From NCBI RefSeq assembly GCF_004210375.1, contig NC_134828.1, positions 25,288,400 through 25,352,399 on the forward strand: a stretch of 64,000 bases of DNA, in the 5' to 3' direction. Below are positions 52,291 to 61,545 of the stretch, one piece after another. A program made the translations under genes and the position numbers. The notes beneath the pieces are model-generated. The model was not told the origin of the DNA and made no database searches. It saw only the letters and a program-made list of their open reading frames with translations. Positions within the stretch are counted from its first letter, which is position 1, and every line of letters begins with the position of its first letter. The DNA is from Tachypleus tridentatus (lineage: Eukaryota; Arthropoda; Merostomata; Xiphosura; Limulidae).

Positions 52291-53071
52291 GTGACGGAGG
52301 ATCTAATCCCGTGTACTCTAGTTTATAGGTCAGTTGGAAATATCTCAACTAAAGTTAATAATTGTTATAGTATTTCAACGGATACTTTGATACATTTTCA
52401 GCCAACACTTTGTGCAGCCGAAAAACACGTTCTCTACTTTATGGTACTATTGGGTAATCATCCATCACGCGTTCACAACGACACACTCTCTGCTGGCAGA
52501 ACTTGGAACTACGAACTGATCATCTTTGAAGCGACATCCTTTTCTCAAGATAGTTCCAGACGACTCACTATTTATGTTTTCATTTCGTGTCTTGTTATTT
52601 CTTTGTATTTTTGCTGTATTGTCTAACAAGCCTTTATTAAAACATGTGTATTTTTATTTGTCAGTCTTTTACTTCGATGTTTTAATGTATATTTCATTAC
52701 TTTCTTTTTACATTACATTACAAACATTTACATTTAATCTGTTAAAGATAGATAGTCCATTTCATGTATTTAATTACGTTATATGAATGTTTATAATGCA
52801 TATTTGTCAGAAATTTACTTGTTAGTAGTATAGCAAAAATTACAGTAACTATGTCGGTGCGTTGAACTAAGGATTCTTCCATAATAAATATCTGTGACGT
52901 ATTTGCGATAAATTTGACAATAAACAAGCAACGCATACTCCATTTTGGTAAAAGTAATACACATATTTGAAACAAGTTAAGGAGATCTTAGGATTATCAT
53001 AAACTTTATGTACTTTTTTCCTAATGTCAAAAGCCCACTTAAGCCTATTCAATTGACTAGCTAAACTATCA
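52291..53071. other. Intergenic, unsupported open frames
   Basis: An open frame at 52291-52626 (111 codons) ends in a hydrophobic segment (IYVFISCLVISLYFCCIV). It has no family match I recognise, no obvious splice context and starts at a SINE edge. A further AT-rich frame (52526-52786) overlaps it. I do not call either a gene. Confidence 0.4.
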
Positions 53072-54030
53072 AATGATCCCTTAAGTAACATCCGATTTTA
53101 GGTTCAGAAAAAGAGAAAGGATTTCAAACGCTTTTAATGTTATTTAATCAGTAATGTATGTTCCATTATTATTAATTACTTCCTGTCAACAATTCACAAA
53201 CTTCTGAATGCCACTTCTATAAAATTCTTAGGGTTTGGAGGAAAAGAATGTAGAGAGGGTAGTTTTGACATCTTCATGTGTTTCAAGCTCTTTTTCATCA
53301 AGATAGTTCTGCAAACATCGGAATAGATGATAATCACATTAGGCAAGGTCTGGAGAATAAGGAGGATGTGGAAGTTTTTCCCAGTCTAGCTCTTCAATCT
53401 TCACAGATGTGATCCTAGCTGTATGGGGCTGTACATTATCCTGGTGTAACACATCACCTTTATGAATGTTTAAAGCAGGCCTCTCTTCTTTCAGTGTCTG
53501 TGCAACATTCAAGCGCTCTAACCTTTCCAAGCTGATGCAGATGACGGTGAACTGTTGAATGGGTTGAATTAAGCTTCTGTGTTAGTTCTTCAACTGTTAC
53601 AACACAATCTTCATCAAGAGCAGTCAGCAGCAAGTCATCATTAAACTCAACAGGATGACCTGAATGTGGCGAATCACTTAAGCTGCAGTCACCTTATCTG
53701 AACTTCTGAAACCACCTTTGACATTTTCTTTCATTGAGAGACTCTGCACCATAAACACCTTGAATGTTTCGTGTAGTTTCTGCCGCACTATTGCCTTTTT
53801 TAAACTCACAAAGCATTATATGTCTAATGTGCTCCTCAAACACGTTCATCTTCATAAGGGTTATTTGATTAATGATTTAAAAAAGTGGAGTTGAGTTAGT
53901 TTCTTTTATTTGTCTGAATATTTTTATACACGCACTACTACATATCTTAGTTATTAAAGCCTTCTACAAAGACAGAAATGATGAGGCACTTTCTGTATTA
54001 ACTTTTCGGACATTACTTATGGGATGACCT
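53072..54030 (-). mobile_element. mariner transposon, internally deleted
   Basis: Terminal inverted repeats are at 53072-53094 (aatgatcccttaagtaacat) and about 54007-54030 (minus strand aggtcatcccataagtaatg). The transposase reads on the minus strand from ATG 53855 (MKMNVFEEHIRHIMLCEF, KKGNSAAETTRNIQGVYG, the N-terminal mariner HTH) through TVHRHLHQLGKV. It then jumps to LNVAQTLKEERPALNIHKG and on to the catalytic-region motifs HQDNVQPHTA and PHPPYSPDLA. The segment with the first catalytic Asp is missing, and stops are present. It is therefore a dead, non-autonomous copy of about 960 bp. Confidence 0.92.
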
Positions 54031-54391
54031 GATATAATTCTCTACTTTTATCGCACTAGTATTCTTTGAATAATTTACTTACAATGTCATTTACCGCTTT
54101 TCCAGTAAGCATCTGGTGCATGTATTTTAGATATCGTGTGTTGCTTTTATCAAATTGAACTCATTCTGGTTCAATTACGTAAGAACTTGCTTGATTGTTA
54201 ATTTTCCTTTAATAGGTTAAACGTTAAGCCTATCACTTCTACAGCAGTTAACTTCACGATGAACTTTTTTTTAGCCGTGAATTTACTCTCTTTTCCGACT
54301 GTCTGCTGTTTCCTGCACTGTTTATGTTTTATTTCTAAATCGTCTGCTAGTTATATTCTCCAAATCAGTGAGTTACAAACACAACTTCCAT

Positions 54392-54793
54392 TAATCCGTG
54401 ATGACAAGAAAACCCACTTGTAGAGAAAAATATATATGTAAAAATGCTGGCATAGGTAGAAAAAGTACTAAGTTGAAGAGCGAACAACGTTTCCACCTTC
54501 TGCGGTCATCGTCAGGTTCACAAAGAAAGAAAGAAGTAACTGACCGATAACTGAAGACATGTTTGAAGGAGGTTGTGTAATTCAGTGTAGGAATGTAAAG
54601 GGCGTGCTTAGATGTTTGATTATATTTATTAATATAGGTATAAAGATGTTCCTTCGTATTGGTTTATTTTGGGCTCGAGTTGTTGTATAAGTAAGGCTTC
54701 TTTAATTTTGCGTTTGTTTATGTTTGTTTCTTTATTTAGTATTTGAGTGTTTTCTATGGTTATGTTGTGTTTATCTGATTTGCAGTGTTCGCA
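54392..54793 (-). mobile_element. Penelope-like element, 5'-truncated copy
   Basis: The minus strand starts in the GIY-YIG C-terminal coding zone (gcgaacactgcaaatcag) and continues with codons matching the copy at 57734-58780 (KPYLYNN-type tail zone). It then runs through the non-coding terminal repeat (gtgaacctgacgatgacc...) to the conserved end acaagtgggttttcttgtca. No complete ORF remains. Confidence 0.82.
54480..54521 (-). ncRNA. Candidate minimal type I hammerhead ribozyme (Penelope terminus)
   Basis: Minus strand order: GTGAAC (helix I 5'), CTGACGA (core), tgacc-gcagaa-ggtg (helix II, one mismatch), GAAAC core, GTT cleavage triplet, GTTCGC (helix I 3'). Helix I pairs GTGAAC with GTTCGC over 6 bp including one G-U. 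ACGT at helix III is self-complementary, as in minimal hammerheads that work as dimers. Hammerheads of this kind are known from Penelope-like elements. Inferred from motif order only. Confidence 0.5.
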
Positions 54794-55051
54794 TTTTTTA
54801 CTTTTTTAATACTGTGTTTTGATATTAATTATTCTGGTATGTGCAGTTTCACATAACATTATCAGAAAGCTCCCTTGATATAACACCTGGTAAGTCTATG
54901 GAGAGATTTTGTCCGTAAAGTTTCATCTTCTATTTAAATGTACAAAGTGTTGTCTCCAACGGTAGGTTAGGTGATGCCTTGAAATAAATCCTCTTACATT
55001 TGAATAGAGATGAACAGTCACGTGATAATCCCATCACAGAGTTAATCTGGT

Positions 55052-55305
55052 GTTTGTTTTTGAATTTCGCGCAAAGCTACACCAGGGCTATTTGCGCTGG
55101 CTGTCCCTAACTTAGCAGTGTAAGACTAGATGGATGGCAGCTAGCCATTAGCACCCATTGCTAACTCTTTTACCAACGAATAGTGGAATTTATCGTAACA
55201 TTATAACACCCCCACGGCTGAAAGGGCGAGCATGTTTTGTGTGACGGGATTCGAACCCGTGACCATCAGATTATGAGTCGAGTGCCTTAACTACCTGCCT
55301 ATGCA
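55052..55305 (-). mobile_element. tRNA-Thr-like SINE copy
   Basis: A good minus-strand copy: gattatgagtcgagtgcctt (anticodon arm), gggattcgaacccgtgacc (B box), gcgagcatgttttgtgtgac, accaacgaatagtggaattt, cttagcagtgtaagactaga and end ttttgaatttcgcgcaaagc. Confidence 0.9.
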
Positions 55306-56224
55306 TCTTTAAGGTATTATCACTTGATCCACCAATGGATAATAAATAACTTGATCAAAAGGAACTTAGTCACATTTCTTGACCAACATTCTATTATTAA
55401 AACTAGAAACTAATGTGTGTGCTTGTGGATATCTTGACAATTCTTAGTGACCTTTGTTTTACTAAAGAAGAAACGAAATGCTTCGTATGCATCTGTATAC
55501 CAGAAAACAACAGTTAACAGTCTTGAGTGACTTGTGCTACAGCGAGTAATAATCTAGTCCAAGTTTAAGAAGTGTCCTCCATTCCAAACTTTTAAAGGAA
55601 CTCATTCAATTTTCATAAGCCCAATAAAATTATATTTGTAAGAAAAATGTAGTTTCTCATGGAATTTACAGAGCACAAGACTGGGGAAAGTTATTTATTG
55701 AGATAGCATTGGAAATGCATTCTTTCGTTATATAGGCAAGAATCAGATGTTGGAGAACAGCGGGCCTTGAAACAGTTTTTTAAAAAATAAATAAATTATT
55801 TACCTTCAATGATGTTGTGGCCATTTTGATTCTGAAAACTGTTAAGAATGACTCAAAACAAAATGCTTGAAACGCATTTCAGTATAAAGTTGAAATGAAC
55901 TTAAAACGTCACTCTCCAGTTTGTTGGATTTAGCAATGATTGTAACACCTGGTTCGGATTACTTGATGTTGTCTTGCGTGGATTAACCTGGTATTCTAGC
56001 GTTATTTAAAAGTAGCTGCAAAAGACGAATGTAACACACAACATGCATTATAGTTTTGAAGTTACTGAAAACGTATATCTTTCACTTGAGGTTTCCATCC
56101 ATACATGAAGCAGAACTTATAGCGATAATTACGTCTTACTATAAAATATATCGTAACAAAGAGGACTAACTCTGCCGGCCTCTTTAGAGCCTAAACTAGT
56201 ATTATAATTTATTTCCATAAAAAT
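55306..56224. other. Intergenic, with one candidate first exon
   Basis: Mostly unremarkable AT-rich sequence. On the minus strand at 55804-55824, caaaATGGCC... encodes MATTSLK followed by a good donor (AAG/gtaaat). I found no partner exon, so it is not called as a gene. Confidence 0.35.
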
Positions 56225-56343
56225 GTGCTTGCATTTTTCTTATAACAAAGCCACACAGGGCTACCTGCTGTGTCCATTGAGGGGAATCGAACCCCTGATT
56301 TTAGTGTTGTAAATCCGAGGACTTACCGCTTTCCCTGCTGTGG
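56225..56343 (-). mobile_element. tRNA-derived SINE, second family
   Basis: ttcttataacaaagccacac, cattgaggggaatcgaaccc, tgattttagtgttgtaaatc and cgaggacttaccgct follow in the family order. The B box on the minus strand is ggggttcgattcccc. Confidence 0.88.
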
Positions 56344-56705
56344 ACTTCTATAAGAAAACTATTATTATGTACATATGTTCTAAATGTCTCAAATTGTTTT
56401 CAATTTACATCTATCTCTAAATCGGCAAACATTAAGGCCGAGCTCACCGATAACACAACATAGAGAGTATTTAATTGATTAAACAATGGATTCTAATCCT
56501 TATAACTGAATACGTAAGAAATATAAATTTGATTAACTATGTTTATTACCAGGTTGATATTGTAATTGTTCTCTAATAGAGTAACTTGCTCTAATCGTAA
56601 GTTTAATATTAATTATACTGGTAGCTAAGGTTTGCTATATCAGTATATATGAAAGTCAATGTTGGTAACGCTCCGTTTTTCTGAAGTTCATAAGTTACAT
56701 AAGTC

Positions 56706-56985
56706 GGGGCCCGGCATGGCCTAGCGCGTAAGGCGTGCGACTCGTAATGCGAGAGTCGCGGGTTCGCGCCCGTGTCGCGCTAAACATGCTCGCCCTCCCA
56801 GCCGTGGGGGTGTATAATGTGACGGTCAATCCCACTATTCGTTGGTAAAGAGTAGCCCAAGAGCTGGCGGTGGGTGGTGATGACTAGCTGCCTTCCCTCT
56901 AGTCTTACACTGCTAAATTAGGGACGGCTAGAACAGATAGCCCTCGAGTAGCTTTGTGCGAAATTCCCAAACAAACAAAACAAAC
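56706..56985 (+). mobile_element. tRNA-Thr-like SINE, best-preserved copy
   Basis: Full length and close to what I take as the family consensus. Head: ggcccggcatggcctagcgc, aaggcgtgcgactcgtaatg and cgcgggttcgcgcccg. Body: aaacatgctcgccctcccag, gtgacggtcaatcccactat and tgactagctgccttccctct. Tail: gctttgtgcgaaattcccaa followed by CAAA repeats. It probably inserted recently. Confidence 0.93.
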
Positions 56986-57137
56986 GTTACATAAGTCTAA
57001 TTCCATTCTTACTACTATAATACTTCCTCTTTTGATTGCTTGTTCCCATTTTAGTGAAATTCAATCGCTAACATAGACGTAAATAGCTTATACATTTTTT
57101 TTTCCATTTGGTAAAAGCTTGTACAATAGGATTTACT

Positions 57138-57250
57138 TGTTTAGAATTAAACACAAAGTTACACCATGAATTATATGTGCTCTGCTCACCATGGATATTG
57201 AAACCCGGTTTCTAGTGATATAAGTCCGCCGACATACTGCTGTGCCACGT
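57138..57250 (-). mobile_element. tRNA-derived SINE, second family, old copy
   Basis: Diverged but in order: aaacacaaagttacaccatg, tgctctgctcaccatgg, attgaaacccggtttctagt, cgccgacatactgctgtgcc. Confidence 0.6.
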
Positions 57251-57733
57251 CAAATAAGATCAAGCATGTGTGACATCGCATCATTATGCCGTAAAACTTG
57301 GTAGGATCCACATAGGAAAGCCGGGAAATTCCTGTGAGAGATAAGTCAAAATTGACGCAAATCTATGCTTAGAAATTATTTCGAAAAAGCCATTGTTAAA
57401 AAATACCCACAAGGTATCAATTATCTGGAAGTAAGAGGGCGAATTTTCCTGAGACGAAGAACGAGTGTGCATGGTTAACATACGTTTTAATCTCTTATCC
57501 AAATACACCGATACGTAATATGCTTGCTCTGTTATATGTATACAGGATTCAGAAGTAACATGTACAATGTTATTGTGAAAGGATATTTTATATATGTTTT
57601 ATTTAGTTATGTATTGCGTGTTTTGTATGGAATAGCTCTGGTTTCTCGTCATTTTTGACAGGCTTTTACGTAAATTATATAATAGTAATCAGATGTCTAT
57701 CTGGAAAGTTCAACATTTTGCGAGAGTAATAAC

Positions 57734-58780
57734 TATATATGTAAAAACGGCTCGTTTGGGTTGAGAAAATATTTTACGTAGAGGATTGAGAATTTAAAAC
57801 AGAAATCCACCGAAAAATCACCCATACTGGACTATACATTCCTTGGGACTCAGCACATGAAACAAAACAAAAACTCAACATACTAAGAAACCAAATAAAC
57901 ACAGCCATAAAACTATGCTCACCAGATAAAATTAACGACGAATTAGACAAAATAAAACAATACTTCATCAACATCAATAAGTTTCCTCCACAAACCGTAG
58001 AAAACATTATACGCACACACCTAGACAGAAAGCAAAATCAACCAACAAAAGTAAATATACCCCACGATTTATAAAATCACGAAACCATATACTGCTGCAT
58101 ACCATATATGCCCGACATAAATAAAAAAATAACCAACATTTGGCAAAAACTCGCAACAAAATATGACATTCCAGTTGATACCAAATTTATTTAAAAATCA
58201 GGCACAAAACTAAGGTCTATACTATGTAATAACTACACTGACAAACACAAAACCAACATTATTTATAAAACACAATGTGATAACTGCCACAACTTCTATA
58301 TTGGAGAAACAAGTAGAAAAATGGAAACCAGATTCAAGGAACACAAAAAGTCACCTTCACACGTTTTCGAACACTGCAAATCAAATAAACACAACATAAC
58401 CATAGAAAACACCGAAATACTAAATAAATAAACAAACGCAAAATTAAAAAAGCCTTACTTATACAACAACTTAAACCCAAAATAAGCCACTACAAAGAAC
58501 ACTTTTGTACCAATACTAAAATAATAAAATAAATAATATAAAATTATATATTCAAACATCTAACACGGCCTTCTATATTCCGACACTCAGTTACACAACC
58601 CTTTTCAAACATGTGGTCAACATCCGGTCAGTTACCTCTTCCTTTCTTTGTGAACCTGAAGATGACCGAAGAAGGTCGAAACATTGTTCGCTCCTCTACG
58701 TAAAATATTTTCTCAGCCCAAACGAGCCGTTTTTACATATATATTTCTCTACAAGTGGGTTTTTTCGGCATCACTGATTA
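57734..58780 (+). mobile_element. Penelope-like retroelement with RT thumb and GIY-YIG endonuclease remnant
   Basis: Bounded by inverted terminal stretches: 57734-57784 (gtaaaaacggctcgtttggg) and 58690-58745 (its complement). Coding traces on the plus strand run from TGLYIPWDSAHETKQKLNIL through LDKIKQYFININKFPPQTVE (reverse-transcriptase C-terminal/thumb). After stops at about 58072 and 58192 comes the GIY-YIG domain: IIYKTQCDNCHNFYIGETSR, then METRFKEHKKSPSHVFEHC at 58258-58380. A further stop and frameshift follow, then LIQQLKPKISHYKEHF. The order RT then GIY-YIG defines Penelope-like elements. It is 5'-truncated, since the RT fingers and palm are missing, and inactive. Confidence 0.88.
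58650..58691 (+). ncRNA. Candidate minimal type I hammerhead ribozyme (Penelope terminus)
   Basis: GTGAAC / CTGAAGA / tGACC-gaagaa-GGTC / GAAAC / ATT / GTTCGC in that order. All hammerhead core positions are satisfied: CUGANGA, GAAA, and UH before helix I. Helix I pairs over 6 bp and helix II over 4 bp, with a single extra U before helix II. Helix III is only 1-2 bp, as expected for minimal forms. Confidence 0.55.
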
Positions 58781-58985
58781 TTAGAGTAATAACTATTGAA
58801 TAATATCACTAGATAAGATAGCCGTTTCAAATACATATGAGAGACAAATAAACTATACTACAAGTTAAAGAACTGAAATGACCTTTATGTATATCTTGCA
58901 CATACACAATCAGCAGAATCCATCCACATAATGACCAAAAATCGTATTTACTGTCAACCATGTTATTTTAGCAATATAACCAATG

Positions 58986-59258
58986 TTTGTTTTTGAATTT
59001 CACACAAAGCTACTCGAGGGCTATCTGCGCTAGCCGTCCCTAATTTTGCAGTGTAAGACTAGAGGGAAAGCAGCTAGTCATCACCACCCACCGCCAACTC
59101 TTGGGCTACTCTTTTACCAACGAATAGTGGGATTAATCGTAACATTATAACGCCCTCACGGCTGAAAGGGCGAGCATGTTTGGTGCGACGGGAATTTGAA
59201 CCCGCGACCTTCAGATTACGAGTCGCATACTTTAACCCACTTGGCCATGCCGAGCCCC
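58986..59258 (-). mobile_element. tRNA-Thr-like SINE copy
   Basis: A well-kept minus-strand copy ending in the tRNA-like head (ttggccatgccgagcccc at 59238-59258). Body motifs: taattttgcagtgtaagact, accaacgaatagtgggatta and gcgagcatgtttggtgcgac. Confidence 0.9.
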
Positions 59259-59450
59259 CTAATTTAGTAGTGTAAAACTAGAGGAAAGGCAGCTAGTCAT
59301 CACCACCCACCGCCAATTCCTGGGCTACTTTTTTACCAACGAATAGTAGGATTGATAGTGACATTATAATGCCCCAACAGCTGAAAGGGCAAGCAAATAT
59401 GGTGGAATGGGGATTCGACCCCTCCAACCCTTAGACTGTGAACTTGGCCC
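59259..59450 (-). mobile_element. Partial tRNA-Thr-like SINE abutting the previous copy
   Basis: Begins inside the body (ctaatttagtagtgtaaaac) directly after the preceding copy's head and ends in a decayed head (ggattcgacccctccaaccc). This looks like one SINE inserted into another, or a tandem pair. Confidence 0.8.
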
Positions 59451-59461
59451 AAATTTTGATT

Positions 59462-59563
59462 GATTTAAATTAAGCACAAAGCTACACAATAAACTATCTA
59501 TGCTCTGCCTACCATCGGTTTATGACGTTTTTAATCCGTAAACATGCTACTGTGTCATGGGGG
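59462..59563 (-). mobile_element. tRNA-derived SINE, second family, decayed
   Basis: Gcacaaagctacacaataaa, gctctgcctaccatcgg and ttaatccgtaaacatgctac + tgtgtcatgggg follow the family order. B-box symmetry is lost. Confidence 0.5.
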
Positions 59564-59569
59564 GTTGGG

Positions 59570-61545
59570 GGCATATAACCAGTGATAGCGCTGATAAACT
59601 AGTAACGGTGCAACAAAAAATCGTAAATACATTTAAGTTGTTTTAACATACGTAATTTTAAAACAAGTGGATTGTATGCTGTTTGTTTACTGTTGAAATT
59701 TATTGCCAACAAGGCACAAACACCTACTGTAAAGAATGTGATCCATACATATGTACATAAAAATATTCTAACACCTACAAATACAAATGATAAATACTTA
59801 TATTTATTAATCCAAAATAGTTCAACACAAATATAATTTCAATTTGATGTCTTTGTATCTCATTAAACATTAAGAGCATTTTTACACAAAATTACACGTC
59901 TAAAAAGTAACCATGCTCAGTTGAAATGTTCACACTAACATGACAAGAGTTATACATTTTAACAAAGTGGAATATTAACAAAGTTGATATTATAATATTA
60001 CTCAAGGGAAATTTTCCAATCAATGTCATACATTTTTCAGATTTACCAAAAGTTATACATGTATTAAATATATATCATAAAAATTAATCCATGTTATACA
60101 ACAATAAACACTACATGTTTAGCAAAGAACCATTAGACTGTGCCAGAACCACCAAGATCTTTTATACTGATTCACTTGGATAGAAAATCTGTGACCAGAT
60201 GGGCAGTAAACATGCTATAATAAAAATTCAACTTTCTAATTGTTGGGCTTTGGGACATTCTAGAGACATGTTCTCACCATATCAATTAAAAGGTTTGGGA
60301 TATATTGTTTTGATAGTGGAACCAGACATAACTTCAAGTGTTTCACAGAGTTGCTCACCTAAAGGGAAAGGGAAAAAAATCATGAGGTGAGCTTAAGAAA
60401 TAACATGCTATATACTATGACTAGAACACATGTACTACTGATCGGCACCTATGAAATACACACATTAAATATCCTTCAGAAATAAAAGTTTCTTCATGAA
60501 GAATACAACAAAGCAAAATTCATAAACATAAATACATAATAAATATAATTTTCAATTAAGTCCACTAAACACATAGTTGGCAAACACAGAAAATACTGTC
60601 ATAAAGACTATAATATATTGTACAGTTACTCAAACATTCATGTGCAATATGTGTGTGTGAAAACATGATGGTTGTACTCCTACCCTGGACTAACTGTCTT
60701 AATTACATATTGTTATAATTATGTATATGTAGTTTTACAGTCTCATTCTGTAAACATCTGAAATACTGGTTTTTGTTGTTGTTTTCTAGTTCTAACTGGT
60801 TGAGTAATGTTTTAAAAACAAATATATCTCTGTAAAATGCTTTAATTTTACAGATTCATTACTTCAGACACATAAATGCCCTTTTTGATTAATCAAATAT
60901 TATTATTATAATTCATTTATCAGTTCATATAGATCATTTGTATTTAGAAACAAAAGACTTTTCCAAAATGGTTCAAGCCTTTACCTTATGTACATGTTTT
61001 ATAGATAATACGCTCCAACATACAAATGAAAACCTTTGTCATAAAAACATGTCAGCTGTACTTTGTAAAATGAGCAAGCTTATATATATATATTTCACTA
61101 AATTACAACTTTAGAGTTCACCAAACACATACAATGTTAGGAATACTAGATAATGTGTTATTTAGGGTTAGTTTCCAATGTTTAAATAAATATCCGCATT
61201 ATTCATAACGTTCTATACTGAACAAAAAATGTCGAAACATTTAACACAAGGTGTTCAATTATACATTTCTGAAGTGTAGTAAAAACTGGAATACTACTGC
61301 AACAAAGCAAATATCCAGTATTTATATACATTTAAAAAACACATAAATGGGACACACTCTGGTGAAGACATCAGCAATCTTTGTCCAATAGGGAACAAAA
61401 AAAAACTGTGGATAAAGCTTGTGTTATTAATTAGAAAATTGTAAAAAAGCAGATGTGGCATCTGTTTATCTTTTCCAAAACAAACATTTTAACTTTAAAA
61501 TGCATGCAGGGTTACTGAAAATATGTTAATTAAAAGTCTAAACTC
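59570..61545 (-). other. Possible 3' UTR / downstream flank of the gene ending at 61546
   Basis: About 2 kb of AT-rich, repeat-poor sequence with no convincing exon. The absence of SINEs, common just below 59.5 kb, fits a long 3' UTR of the minus-strand gene. Several TTTATT words (AATAAA on the minus strand) exist, but none can be singled out. The open frame at 60199-60390 (plus) has no support. Confidence 0.35.

Noticed and set aside
52291-52626. 111-codon open frame with a hydrophobic C-terminus
   Set aside because: It starts at a SINE edge, has no recognised family or splice context, and has composition typical of random AT-rich frames.
57774-58016. Minus-strand 80-codon frame
   Set aside because: It is the antisense of the Penelope-like reverse-transcriptase thumb segment.
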